64,000 nucleotides of DNA from JABDJZ01 sp047619685 (GTDB taxonomy: Bacteria; Bacteroidota; Rhodothermia; Rhodothermales; UBA10348), in assembly GCA_047619685.1 (NCBI GenBank), contig JBLHLC010000001.1, positions 219,594-283,593 on the forward strand. Reading direction: 5' to 3'. Position 1 is the stretch's first letter; every line of letters starts with the position of its first letter. This document shows, piece after piece, positions 52,166-61,288 of the stretch. The notes beneath the pieces are model-generated. The model saw only the letters and a program-made list of their open reading frames with translations. It was not told the DNA's origin and made no database searches. Position numbers and translations under genes: made by a program.

Positions 52166-53503
52166 ATGCCGACCCAGGGCCTGCTTGCAACTGCGGCGCT
52201 TCTCCCGGGTGGTTGGGCCCGCATGGTGGAGTTGACCTGGGACAGCAATGGGCTGCTAACGGATGTTCGTCCGGATCGGCCCGATTCTCCCCTGCCACGA
52301 TCCCAGGGGCCCGTCATATGCGGCATGCCAAACCTGCATTCCCACGCCTTTCAGCGTGCGCTGGTTGGCAGGGTGCAGCAGACGCGGGGCGGCGACGACT
52401 TCTGGTCTTGGCGGGAAACCATGTACCAGGCGGTCGCCGGATTGACTCCCGAGAGCCTTCAGGCCGTCAGCGCCTGGCTCTTCTCCCAATTGGTCGCAAG
52501 CGGATACACGTCCGTCGTGGAGTTCCACTATGTGCACCGCCCGGGTGGCGCGAAGCCAGAGGAATCGGCCTCCGCCATTCTCCGAGCCGCACGTGAAACG
52601 GGGATCCGCCTCACGCTCGCGCCGGTGTTGTACCGTTGGGGCGGCATTGGCGGCATTCCCCTGAGCAAGCGTCAAGGGCCGTTTCACCTGGAGCATGCTG
52701 AGTATCGAAGGCTCGTGGAGCATATCCGGCGAGAGTCCCCAGACACCGCAGTGGCAGTCGCCCCCCACTCCGTTCGAGCCTCAGACGCCCGGGACCTGCG
52801 GTTCCTCTCCGATCTCGCGGAATCGTCCATGCCGATACACATCCACGTCTCCGAACAACCCGCCGAGGTTCAATCCTCGCTGGAGCAGTACGGAAAGACA
52901 CCCATCGAGTGGCTGGAAAGCGAGGTCGGACTCGATCACCGGTGGGCCTTGGTTCATGCCACGCACGCCACGAGGGCGGAGTTGGACCTCATTGCCCAGG
53001 CCGGGGCGACAGTCGTTCTGTGCCCAACGACGGAACATGACCTCGGGGACGGGAGGTTTCCGCTCGAATCTGCGAGCCAGCTTTCGTGGGGCTTGGGTTC
53101 GGATAGCCATGTTTCCGTGTCCCCGGCGGAAGAACTCAGGCTCATCCTGTACGGAATGCGTGCGGAGTCGGGAAAACGAGCGGCCTTGCCGGATGCCCCC
53201 CTGTCGAACGGAACGTCCCTATGGCAAAAGGCTGCGTCCGCCAAATCCGCCGTCTTCGGACGACCAGTGGGTGTTCTCGATGTTGGGGCCACGGCGGACT
53301 TCCTGGTGCTCGATGGCCAAGCACCCATAATGGCCGGTCTTTCAGCGGATGAGAGCGTCAGTGCGTTCGTTCTTTCGGGGACCGCGCAGGACCTTGCCGA
53401 GGTGCGCGTCGGGGGCCGCGTGCTGGCCCGGCATGGAAGACATGTGCGGCACGACGAGCTTCTTCTTTCCTGGAAGCGCGCAACGACGGCTGTCTTCGGT
53501 TAA
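52166..53503 (+). CDS. hutF: Formimidoylglutamate deiminase
   Basis: 445 residues, amidohydrolase fold. Metal ligands are in GMPNLHSHAFQRAL, with FWSWRETMYQAVAGLTPE, HIHVSEQPAEV, WALVHATHAT and GLGSDSHVSVSP as the family-specific blocks. In the five-step histidine degradation route it converts N-formimidoyl-glutamate to N-formyl-glutamate. No other hut gene is present. It starts 11 bases after the MoxR gene. Confidence 0.9.
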   Translation: MPTQGLLATAALLPGGWARMVELTWDSNGLLTDVRPDRPDSPLPRSQGPVICGMPNLHSHAFQRALVGRVQQTRGGDDFWSWRETMYQAVAGLTPESLQAVSAWLFSQLVASGYTSVVEFHYVHRPGGAKPEESASAILRAARETGIRLTLAPVLYRWGGIGGIPLSKRQGPFHLEHAEYRRLVEHIRRESPDTAVAVAPHSVRASDARDLRFLSDLAESSMPIHIHVSEQPAEVQSSLEQYGKTPIEWLESEVGLDHRWALVHATHATRAELDLIAQAGATVVLCPTTEHDLGDGRFPLESASQLSWGLGSDSHVSVSPAEELRLILYGMRAESGKRAALPDAPLSNGTSLWQKAASAKSAVFGRPVGVLDVGATADFLVLDGQAPIMAGLSADESVSAFVLSGTAQDLAEVRVGGRVLARHGRHVRHDELLLSWKRATTAVFG

Positions 53504-54648
53504 CTCCGAAGGGCCGCGATTTCGGAAACCGACTCACTTTGGTGCACCGTGCCAGTGGCTTCGGGAGTCAAGTCCTTGGCTTCTTCGGCGCTCAGCGCCC
53601 GCTCCTCGGTCTCCGACCAGCCGCTCATCAGGATTGAGAAGGGACGCAAGGCCTCGACATTCTCAAAGACGATCTTGACGGATGCCGTAAGTGGGACGGC
53701 CAATACCATACCCCAAAGCCCCCACAGCCAACCCCAAAAAATGAGGCTGACCAGAATGAACAGGGGGCTGAGATTCAGGCTGAACCCCATGACCCGGGGT
53801 TCGACAATGTTGCCCAGCGTGGTCTGCGATGTCACCAGGATTACCAAAAGGACGATTGTGGTAGCTGGAGAGCCAAACTGAAGAAGCGACAGCACGACCG
53901 GAAACATGACAGCAACCAGGGAGCCGAAATTAGGGATGAAGTTCAGGACGAAGGCCAGGAACCCCCAGATGATGGGGAAATCCACGCCAAATGCCGCCAC
54001 AATGACTCCAGTGAGAAGCCCGGTGGCCATGCTCACGGCCGTCTTGACCACCAGATACCGCCTCAGTTGTCCGTCCACATTGGACGCAACGATCGCAATC
54101 CTGTCTGTGTAACGGGCCGGAAAGGCGACGCGGATTTTATTGGCCAAGTCTCCGCTGCCGGCCAGTATGAACACCATAAACAACAGGACCAGGAACGTCG
54201 TCCCAACGAAGGACAAAAACGTTCCGACGCCCGTCGACAATACTCCGCTCAGGGAGGTCAACGAGAAAGCGCGGCTCCATTGGACGTCGGCCACTTCGAT
54301 GTTGAACTTGGCCAGCCTGGCCACGATATAGGCCTCCAAACCGTCGAGATATTCGGTTACCCGGACCTCATAACGAGGGATCTCCTCAACCAGGGAGCCC
54401 GCAGCGGAAAACAGAAACCAGCCCAGAAGGAACAGGACCAGAAAAAATGCGATCAAGACGCCGACCAGGGACAGAGATGTCGGGAATCTTCTGGCCTTGA
54501 GATTCACCACTACCGGCTTGAAGATCACGGACAGAAGCATCGCCAACACAAACGGCATCAGGACAACGCGAAGCTCCAGAAGCGTCACGCCGACAACGAA
54601 CACCGCAATGATGCCCAGAAGAACGCTGATGAGATTGAAATTGCGCAT
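53500..54648 (-). CDS. AI-2E family transporter (PerM/TqsA-like membrane protein)
   Basis: About 382 residues with eight predicted spans, beginning NLISVLLGIIAVFVVGVTLL. The central motif PIIWGFLAFVLNFIPNFGSLVAV and the following GNIVEPRVMGFSLNLSPLFILVSLIFWGWLWGLWGMVLAVPLTA are diagnostic. Members include AI-2 exporters and Na+/H+ antiporters, so substrate is unknown. Start at 54648 preferred; ATGs at 54663 and 54681 would bring it within 3 bases of the divergent M23 gene. Its end overlaps hutF by four bases. Confidence 0.9.
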   Translation of the reverse strand: MRNFNLISVLLGIIAVFVVGVTLLELRVVLMPFVLAMLLSVIFKPVVVNLKARRFPTSLSLVGVLIAFFLVLFLLGWFLFSAAGSLVEEIPRYEVRVTEYLDGLEAYIVARLAKFNIEVADVQWSRAFSLTSLSGVLSTGVGTFLSFVGTTFLVLLFMVFILAGSGDLANKIRVAFPARYTDRIAIVASNVDGQLRRYLVVKTAVSMATGLLTGVIVAAFGVDFPIIWGFLAFVLNFIPNFGSLVAVMFPVVLSLLQFGSPATTIVLLVILVTSQTTLGNIVEPRVMGFSLNLSPLFILVSLIFWGWLWGLWGMVLAVPLTASVKIVFENVEALRPFSILMSGWSETEERALSAEEAKDLTPEATGTVHQSESVSEIAALRS

Positions 54649-54684
54649 AGTCCGAAGCCCCATACGCCAACCATCCTCCAATTG

Positions 54685-56427
54685 ATGCGCGGACTTTCTC
54701 TATTCCTCGCGCTTCTCCTGTTACCGTCCTCGTCCGGTGATCGCGAGGACTTTCCCAAGGATTACTTCCGCTCTCCGCTGGGAATCCCGTTGTCTTTGTC
54801 GGGCAACTTTGCAGAAATGCGGGACAACCATTTCCATGCGGGTCTGGACATTCGGACCAACGCCCAAACGGGCTTTCGCGTCTATGCCGCCGGAGGGGGC
54901 TCGATTTCGCGGATATCCGTCCAAGGGGGCGGCTATGGTCACGCCCTCTATCTGCAACATCCAAACGGGTATACGACGGTTTATGGACACCTGGAGCGTT
55001 TCGAGGAGCCATTGGCGTCGTACGTCAAGGAGATGCAGTACGCCCAGAAATCATTCGAGGTAGAGCTGTTTCCCACGGCAGAGCACTTCCGTTTTGTCAA
55101 GGGTGAGGTGATTGCCTACTCCGGCAACAGTGGCTCCTCGGGAGGGCCTCATCTCCACTTTGAAATCAGGGACTCCGGGACGTCGGAGCCCCTGAATCCG
55201 TTGTTGTTTGGCTTGCCGGTGGAAGATCACACGAGGCCGCGAATCTACCGAATCAACGTGTACGCCACCGACCCGAGAGCCGGAGCCGCCATTGTTTCGG
55301 GGAAGGGTGACACACTTTCCGTAGCGCGTCCCGGCAGGCCGGCATCGATCGGCGCCAGCGAGGTGTCTCCCGGGGTCTACACAATGGACTCCGGGGCCCA
55401 CGTTGTAGCCGAGGGCCAAGTGGCCTTCGGCATCCAGGCGCACGACTACCACGACAGATCGCAGAGCCGCTTGGGTCTCTATACCATTTCGCTGGAGGCG
55501 GGCGAGCAGGAAATTTTTCGGTCCACCATGGAGCGGCTGAATTTCTCTACCCAGCGTTATATCAACGCGCATCTGGATTATTCCGAGCGGAGCACAAACA
55601 GGAGGTGGGTACAGCGCAGTCACCTCTTGCCCGGAAACCGCCTCAACTACTACAAGACGGAGCGTCGTGGATTCCTGGATGTCCGGCAGGGTGACGAACT
55701 CCCGATGCGCTATTCATTGTCGGATGCGTTCGGAAACAACACCACCCTCGCATTCTCCCTGAGAGGGGCCCGGATGAAGGCACCGGCACCGCCAGCCCGG
55801 GAGGGCTTTTACATCACGCGGGCACGCGCAGAGTCTTTTGTGATGCCGGGTGTAATAGTGCGCTTTCCCAGGGGGGCTCTTTACGAGGACATCGAACTCT
55901 CATACTCGGTATCTGCCCCACCGAGCGGCGTGTTCTCGCAGAGTCACAACATCCATCGCGCCTCAATACCGATTCATTCCGCAGTCACCGTTTCTCTGGA
56001 GGCCGATCAACTGCCTGCCCGGTTGCGTCCAAAGGCGCTTCTTGCCCGGGTGTCCGGCCAGCGACTCATATCTGCCGGAGGATCGTATGAGAACGGTTAT
56101 ATCACGGGCCAGACCCGGACGTTTGGCACCTACGTGATTGCCGCAGACACGGTCGCACCTGTTGTGAATCCGTCGAACATATCCGACGGCGACAACTTGT
56201 CCCGGGCGTCATCCATTCGGCTCAGAATGAGCGACGAACTATCCGGCATAGCCTCCTACTCCGGTTCCATAGATGGCGAGTGGGTCCTGTTCCAGTACGA
56301 TCCCAAGCGTTCGCTTGTGTACTACGATTTTGACGATCGTGTCGGCCCGGGCCGGCATGAATTCACGTTCCGCGCCGAGGACGGACGAGGAAACGTGAAA
56401 CGTTTCAAGGCCAACTTCACCCGGTAA
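54685..56427 (+). CDS. M23 family (lysostaphin-type) metallopeptidase, exported
   Basis: 580 residues from ATG 54685. Short signal peptide (MRGLSLFLALLLLPSSSG). The M23 domain at about 30-180 has the first zinc motif HFHAGLDI and the second HLHFEIRD, with YGHLERF between; all ligands are present, so it should cleave peptidoglycan cross-links. About 400 residues of C-terminal beta-rich, Ig-like sequence follow (ending RHEFTFRAEDGRGNVKRFKANF). Large M23 proteins of this shape are common in Bacteroidota. The tail overlaps thrC by 11 bases. Confidence 0.9.
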   Translation: MRGLSLFLALLLLPSSSGDREDFPKDYFRSPLGIPLSLSGNFAEMRDNHFHAGLDIRTNAQTGFRVYAAGGGSISRISVQGGGYGHALYLQHPNGYTTVYGHLERFEEPLASYVKEMQYAQKSFEVELFPTAEHFRFVKGEVIAYSGNSGSSGGPHLHFEIRDSGTSEPLNPLLFGLPVEDHTRPRIYRINVYATDPRAGAAIVSGKGDTLSVARPGRPASIGASEVSPGVYTMDSGAHVVAEGQVAFGIQAHDYHDRSQSRLGLYTISLEAGEQEIFRSTMERLNFSTQRYINAHLDYSERSTNRRWVQRSHLLPGNRLNYYKTERRGFLDVRQGDELPMRYSLSDAFGNNTTLAFSLRGARMKAPAPPAREGFYITRARAESFVMPGVIVRFPRGALYEDIELSYSVSAPPSGVFSQSHNIHRASIPIHSAVTVSLEADQLPARLRPKALLARVSGQRLISAGGSYENGYITGQTRTFGTYVIAADTVAPVVNPSNISDGDNLSRASSIRLRMSDELSGIASYSGSIDGEWVLFQYDPKRSLVYYDFDDRVGPGRHEFTFRAEDGRGNVKRFKANFTR

Positions 56428-57724
56428 CGTCGGCGGCCAGGATCGCGGCGCGGAGGGCTTGACCTGAAGCGTCTATGCCGGCAACGGCGGTCTTGCGGTT
56501 CCAGAACGCCGCCAGGCTGGCGGGCACATCCGGCGTCAGGCCGGTGGCTTCCAGGATGGCCTCCGGAAACTTGGCAGGGTGCGCGGTGGACGCCACAACA
56601 ATGGGCTCGGAGTCCGCCCAGCCGGAACGCAGCCGCCGCACAGCCTCAAGCCCCACGGCCGTATGCGGGTCGGCCAGATAGCCGGTCTCTCCATAGACCC
56701 TCCGCATGGATTCCAGCGTCTCGCTGTCGCTCACGGACACACCCTGGAACGCGGACGTCAGGGTTTCGCGGCCCAACATCCACTCCAGGCGCTCGAAATT
56801 GCTCGGGGCTCCGACATCCATGGCGTTGGACATCGTTCTCACCGAGGGGCCAAACCCGGCATCGCTCCCTCCCAGATACTGGGGAAAGAACTGGTTTGAA
56901 TTGTGTGCGGCCACAAACCCTGACATGGGCAGCCCACCCCTCCAGGCAAGCACGGCGGCCGTCAGGTTACCCAGGTTTCCACTCGGAACGCAGGCGCGGA
57001 ACGGCCGCCCATCCTGCAGCTGAATACCCGCCCAGAGGTAGTACAGAGACTGGGGAAGCAGTCGTCCGATGTTGATGGAGTTTGCCGACGAAAGGCCAAC
57101 GCCGGCCAGGGCTGGGTCAGAGAATGCGCCCTTCACCATGCGCTGGCAGTCGTCAAAGGTACCTCGCACTCTCAGCGCGGTCACCCCTGGTCGTTCCACG
57201 ATAAGTTGTTGCTCCTGGGTCCGACTGACCTGGCCTTCGGGGTACAGCAGTACCACGCGGACCCCGGGGATGCCAGAAAAGCCATCGGCGACGGCACTGC
57301 CCGTGTCACCGGAGGTCGCTACGAGGACCGTGAGTGTCTTACCCGCGGGGATGGAAGCAGCCATAAGCCGAGCCATCGTGCGGGCGCCGAAGTCCTTGAA
57401 AGAGAGCGTGGGCCCATGGAATAGCTCCAGAATGTGGACGCCCTCCCATGGCCCCTGAAGAGGAACCAGCGGCACTGGAAAAGAGAGTGCGCTCCGGGCG
57501 GCCGCGTCCACGACGGCCGGCGCGAGTGCACCATCCAGCCAATTCCGCAGGACGAGCGAACCAAGGTCGGCGAATGTCTCCTGCCGCTCCCAATTCTCCG
57601 GCAGCGCGGGGACGTCCAACGGGACATAGAGGCCGCCGTCGGAGGCAAGCCCCCCAAGAAGCGCCTCCACAAATCCGGTTGCTGAGTCCGCTTTTCCACG
57701 GGTGGACTGATAGAGGACCGGCAT
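56417..57724 (-). CDS. thrC: Threonine synthase
   Basis: PLP enzyme converting O-phosphohomoserine to threonine. 435 residues. Start YQSTRGKADSATGFVEALLGGLASDGGLYVP is the enterobacterial-type thrC start; the PLP lysine is in FHGPTLSFKDFGAR and the phosphate loop in VATSGDTGSAVADGF. It lies two bases after thrB; the reversed fbp-thrB-thrC order gives a compact threonine unit. thrA is outside the window. Confidence 0.96.
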   Translation of the reverse strand: MPVLYQSTRGKADSATGFVEALLGGLASDGGLYVPLDVPALPENWERQETFADLGSLVLRNWLDGALAPAVVDAAARSALSFPVPLVPLQGPWEGVHILELFHGPTLSFKDFGARTMARLMAASIPAGKTLTVLVATSGDTGSAVADGFSGIPGVRVVLLYPEGQVSRTQEQQLIVERPGVTALRVRGTFDDCQRMVKGAFSDPALAGVGLSSANSINIGRLLPQSLYYLWAGIQLQDGRPFRACVPSGNLGNLTAAVLAWRGGLPMSGFVAAHNSNQFFPQYLGGSDAGFGPSVRTMSNAMDVGAPSNFERLEWMLGRETLTSAFQGVSVSDSETLESMRRVYGETGYLADPHTAVGLEAVRRLRSGWADSEPIVVASTAHPAKFPEAILEATGLTPDVPASLAAFWNRKTAVAGIDASGQALRAAILAADVTG

Positions 57725-57726
57725 GC

Positions 57727-58686
57727 CTAGATCTCGAACGGTGTGGTCTCGAGCTCCGTAAGTCGGGCGCCCTTCAAGTCAATTTCCGTGGCCAACCCCC
57801 GGACCTCATGCCCGGCTTTGCGGGTGGCAGACAGCATGGCGTCCCGAACGGTTTCAGCAGATTGGTGGTCTGGGCAAACCGCAAACAAGGCTGGCCCCGA
57901 CCCGCTGAGAGCCGCCCCCAATGCGCCGCTTTCCCGTGCCGCGTCCAAAATTTGAGCATATCCAGGGACAAGGCGAGCGCGAACGGGCTCGACTATTCGA
58001 TCCTGCTCCATGGCTTCGGCGAACGCTGCCAGGTCTCCTGACCGAAGCGCATCAATCATGAAGGCCAGCGCCGATGCGTTGTGGACCGCGTCTCGCAGGG
58101 GTACAACCTTGGGCAACATGGCCCTGGCTTCACGCGTCAGGACGGCCACGTCCGGTCGGACTACGGCCAGATGAACCGAAACCGGAATATGTACGCGTCT
58201 GAATCTGGAAGGGTTGGAAGAATCGGCAAGGACGGCACCTCCCAGCAGAGAAGGCAGCACGTTGTCTCCATGGCGGGCCCCAGAGACCCCTGCCTCGCCT
58301 TCCAGGGCGGCGTCCACCGCTTGTTCTCGCGGCAGGTCTGAGAGCACCAGCAGGGCGCCCAGGGCGGCCGCCGACGCGCTGGAGGCGGAGCTGCCGAGTC
58401 CGGATCCGGGTTGAATGCCCTTTATAACCCGAAGCGTGAGGCCCGGAAATCGTCCTGGATGTTCCCTCAAGACGAAAGCCGCGGCCCGCGCGGCTGTGTT
58501 TTTGAGGACATTGGCGGGAGCCTCCCATACCCCTCCGCCCGGGAGCAGCTCTATCCCCGGCCTCTCGCTGCCAGAAACTTCCACGATGTCCCCAATCCGC
58601 TCAAGAGCGGCCCCCAGCGTATCGAACCCCGGCCCCAGATTCGAAAGCGAACCTGGCCCCCATATGCGAACCGATGATGGCATCAA
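57727..58686 (-). CDS. thrB: Homoserine kinase (GHMP family)
   Basis: 319 residues. ATP-binding GHMP motif IQPGSGLGSSASSASAAALGALL near 90-115, N-terminal WGPGSLSNLGPGFDTLGAAL, and C-terminal AALSGSGPALFAV. It phosphorylates homoserine for the adjacent threonine synthase. Starts eight bases after fbp. Confidence 0.95.
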   Translation of the reverse strand: MMPSSVRIWGPGSLSNLGPGFDTLGAALERIGDIVEVSGSERPGIELLPGGGVWEAPANVLKNTAARAAAFVLREHPGRFPGLTLRVIKGIQPGSGLGSSASSASAAALGALLVLSDLPREQAVDAALEGEAGVSGARHGDNVLPSLLGGAVLADSSNPSRFRRVHIPVSVHLAVVRPDVAVLTREARAMLPKVVPLRDAVHNASALAFMIDALRSGDLAAFAEAMEQDRIVEPVRARLVPGYAQILDAARESGALGAALSGSGPALFAVCPDHQSAETVRDAMLSATRKAGHEVRGLATEIDLKGARLTELETTPFEI

Positions 58687-58694
58687 TCGTGCGG

Positions 58695-59726
58695 CTATAG
58701 GTCTCCGCGCAGGAACGCCTCGGCCATCTCGACCATCTTCGGGCTCCCCATGTAGACCGGCGTACGCTCGTGCAATGCGGTTGGAACGGTTTCCATGATC
58801 CTGCCGGACCCCTGCGAAGCGGATCCTCCTGCTTGTTCGACTATGAATGCCAGCGGATTAGCCTCGTACATCAGCCGAAGTTTACCGCTCGGATTTGCCT
58901 CGGTGGCCGGGTAGATATAAAGGCCGCCTTTCATCAGGTTGCGGTGGAAGTCTGCCACGAAGGACCCAATATACCTGGTACTGAAGGGGCGATTTGTGGC
59001 CGGATCTGGCTCCTGCATCCACTTGATGTATCGCTTGAGGCCTTCCTCGAAGGAATTGTAATTGCCTTCGTTAACCGAATACATCGTCCCATTCTCAGGG
59101 GTCCGGATGTTCGGGTGGCTGAGCATAAACTCGCCGATTGAGGGGTCCAGCGTGAATCCGTTAACCCCGTACCCGCTCGTGTACACCAGCATGGTGGAGG
59201 AACCGTACACCACGTACCCGGCTCCTATCTGGTTTACGCCCGGCTGAAGTGCCGATTGAAGACTGGGCTCCGCATTCTCCTCCGGTAGCCGGTAAATGGA
59301 GAAAATGGTCCCTACCGATACGTTGACCTCGATGTTGGACGATCCATCCAGCGGATCCATCAACACGATATACTGACCGTCCGCGCCCACATCGTTGCGG
59401 AGGGGAATGGCCTCGGCGTGCTCCTCTGAGCCTATAAGGCAACACTCGCCACCACGCCGGAGGGCCTGCACAAATTCCATGTGCGCCATCAGGTCCATCT
59501 TCTGTTGGACCTCTCCCTGAACGTTGATTTCGCCCGTCTCGCCAAACACGTCCGAGATGCCAGCGCGACGCATGTGGCTGTTCACGCTCTTGGCCGCGAC
59601 TGACAGGTCACGGATCAGGCGGGAAAACGCTCCCGTCGAATGGGGTAACTCCTCCTGCTTGTCAATGATGAACTGCTCCAGGGTCAGTGGAGCTCGCCGC
59701 GCTTCTTCGGCAGCTGAATAATTCAT
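58695..59726 (-). CDS. fbp: Fructose-1,6-bisphosphatase, class I
   Basis: 343 residues. Gluconeogenic phosphatase. The metal-binding signature YIVLMDPLDGSSNIEVNVSVGTIFSIYR and the sugar-phosphate motif LRLMYEANPLAFIVEQAGG are intact, as is CCLIGSEEHAEAIPL. Upstream 66 bases to the esterase gene contain nothing distinctive. No allosteric AMP site was assessed. Confidence 0.96.
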   Translation of the reverse strand: MNYSAAEEARRAPLTLEQFIIDKQEELPHSTGAFSRLIRDLSVAAKSVNSHMRRAGISDVFGETGEINVQGEVQQKMDLMAHMEFVQALRRGGECCLIGSEEHAEAIPLRNDVGADGQYIVLMDPLDGSSNIEVNVSVGTIFSIYRLPEENAEPSLQSALQPGVNQIGAGYVVYGSSTMLVYTSGYGVNGFTLDPSIGEFMLSHPNIRTPENGTMYSVNEGNYNSFEEGLKRYIKWMQEPDPATNRPFSTRYIGSFVADFHRNLMKGGLYIYPATEANPSGKLRLMYEANPLAFIVEQAGGSASQGSGRIMETVPTALHERTPVYMGSPKMVEMAEAFLRGDL

Positions 59727-59792
59727 GTGGCCTCTTTTGTCATGGGCAAAGATAGAACGCCCGGGCTGTCTGGTCTCAAAAAGTCGGCGATC

Positions 59793-60614
59793 TCAGTCCG
59801 AATTCCTTCCCTGAAGAAGAAAACGGACAGGAACGTCAAGCCGCAGTTTCCAGGCGGCCTCATCGTGAGCGGCGCCGGGGAATCGGCGAGTCATCCAGTC
59901 GCCCTCGCGGGTGTACCCTGAACGCTGCATCAGCCGGTTTACGGAATTCTGAAGGGCCTCATAACGCGCAATTTGCGCCTCAACGCCATAGTCGAAATAC
60001 AATCGCACGTGACCCGCCTTGGGTAGCCTTCGCTCCAGATATCGAAGCATGACCCGACTCCCGACGGTCCAACTGGTCGAAAGGCATGCGGCGCCCGAGA
60101 ATACCTCCGGATGCTCGCAGATTGCGTAGAGGGACACGAGGCCTCCCATCGAGGAGCCCATGAGCCACGTATGGTCCCGACCGTGGAGCGTTCGATACGT
60201 CTTGTCGATGAACGGCTTCAGTTCCTGGACGATGAACCTCAGATAGGCGTCTGAGCTCGGTTTGCCGCCATAGGTGGCCTCAAAACGCTTCAGCGCCCTG
60301 GGGTCAGCCCACTCTTCCATGGGTCGCTGAGGCATGTACTCGGAAATGCGGTGCTTTGAATTCCAGATTCCAACGACAATGGCGCCGGCCAGCCCTTCTT
60401 CATCAGTCAACCGCCTCATGGTCTCCTGCACCCCCCACGTCACCCCGGCAAACGAGTGCTTGGGCTCGAACAGGTTCTGTCCGTCCTGCATGTACAGGAC
60501 GGGGTAGGCCGTGTCGAACCCGTCATAGCCCGGCGGCAGCAAGACCTCCACATGCCGGGAGTCCACAAATTCAGAACCGAAGTCGGCATGCCGCCGCAGA
60601 TCTCCCTTCATCAC
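59793..60614 (-). CDS. Esterase D-type alpha/beta hydrolase
   Basis: 273 residues. LLPPGYDGFDTAYPVLYMQDGQNLFEP, the nucleophile elbow WLMGSSMGGLVSLY (Ser in GSSMGG), the acid near YFDYG and the histidine in FPGAAHDEAAW define the putative esterase/enterochelin-esterase family. Usually cytoplasmic or exported carboxyl esterase; no signal peptide is evident. The substrate is unknown. Its ATG overlaps the preceding glycosyltransferase stop by four bases. Confidence 0.87.
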   Translation of the reverse strand: MMKGDLRRHADFGSEFVDSRHVEVLLPPGYDGFDTAYPVLYMQDGQNLFEPKHSFAGVTWGVQETMRRLTDEEGLAGAIVVGIWNSKHRISEYMPQRPMEEWADPRALKRFEATYGGKPSSDAYLRFIVQELKPFIDKTYRTLHGRDHTWLMGSSMGGLVSLYAICEHPEVFSGAACLSTSWTVGSRVMLRYLERRLPKAGHVRLYFDYGVEAQIARYEALQNSVNRLMQRSGYTREGDWMTRRFPGAAHDEAAWKLRLDVPVRFLLQGRNSD

Positions 60615-61288
60615 GCAGATACCAGCCCCAGATTCGTGAGCGCAGAACGTGTTTCGGCCGCGACGGACTCGCCGCTCTCCAACTCCGCCGTCAACCTCTC
60701 CAGATCCGCGGGCACGTCCACGTCATACCATTCGCCCAGAACCACCGGAGACACCCCCGTTTCTGCGAGCAGCAGATCGCTGGTTCGCGCAAACACGTCC
60801 GACCTTGAATAAGACATTTCTTCCAGAAAGGCAGGGTCCACCCCGTGCAGTCCGAGCAGGTAGTACCCGCCGTCCGAGGCGGGTCCGAGAACGGCACTTC
60901 CCGGCGATTTCAGGTGCCGCAGCGCTTCTTCCAGGACCCGGACCGGCAACGTGGGCGAATCGGTCCCGATTACGACAATTGCATCGCATCCGGCATCCAT
61001 GGTGGCCTGAACCGCGCTCCGCATGCGAGCTCCCAGACTCTCGCCAACCTGGATATGGAACGAGACACCTCCCTCCTGCTCCACGAGCCGGGTACCCTTG
61101 AAGCCATCAACATCCGGGGTGACATACCAGCGGACGGCTGCATCCACTGACTTCAGCTTGGCAGCCGTGTCGGAGACAAACGCCGCGTAGAGACGGCTGG
61201 CCTCCGAGGCCGTCAAGGGTGGCGAAAGGCGGGTCTTGACCTTCCCCGGCTCGGGAACGCGTGCGAAGACCAGAATGGCCGGGTTCAA
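60611..61288 (-). CDS. TIGR04282-type small glycosyltransferase (DUF2064)
   Basis: 225 residues from TTG 61288, which overlaps the cysteine desulfurase stop (TTGA) and has GAGGG seven bases upstream. LVFARVPEPGKVKTRLSPPLT at the N-terminus, IVVIGTDSPTLP and VLGPASDGGYYLLGL are diagnostic of the GT-A-like DUF2064 family, some members of which act in arsenosugar synthesis. No arsenic genes are nearby, so that role is unsupported here. The longer frame upstream lies within the desulfurase gene. Confidence 0.85.
   Translation of the reverse strand: MNPAILVFARVPEPGKVKTRLSPPLTASEASRLYAAFVSDTAAKLKSVDAAVRWYVTPDVDGFKGTRLVEQEGGVSFHIQVGESLGARMRSAVQATMDAGCDAIVVIGTDSPTLPVRVLEEALRHLKSPGSAVLGPASDGGYYLLGLHGVDPAFLEEMSYSRSDVFARTSDLLLAETGVSPVVLGEWYDVDVPADLERLTAELESGESVAAETRSALTNLGLVSA

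Noticed and set aside
54067..54684. 206-codon extension of the M23 peptidase frame
   Set aside because: It is antisense to the AI-2E transporter; a signal peptide begins at 54685.
60611..61288. Arsenosugar biosynthesis locus
   Set aside because: Only the DUF2064 glycosyltransferase is present; no ArsM, ArsS or other arsenic genes adjoin it.
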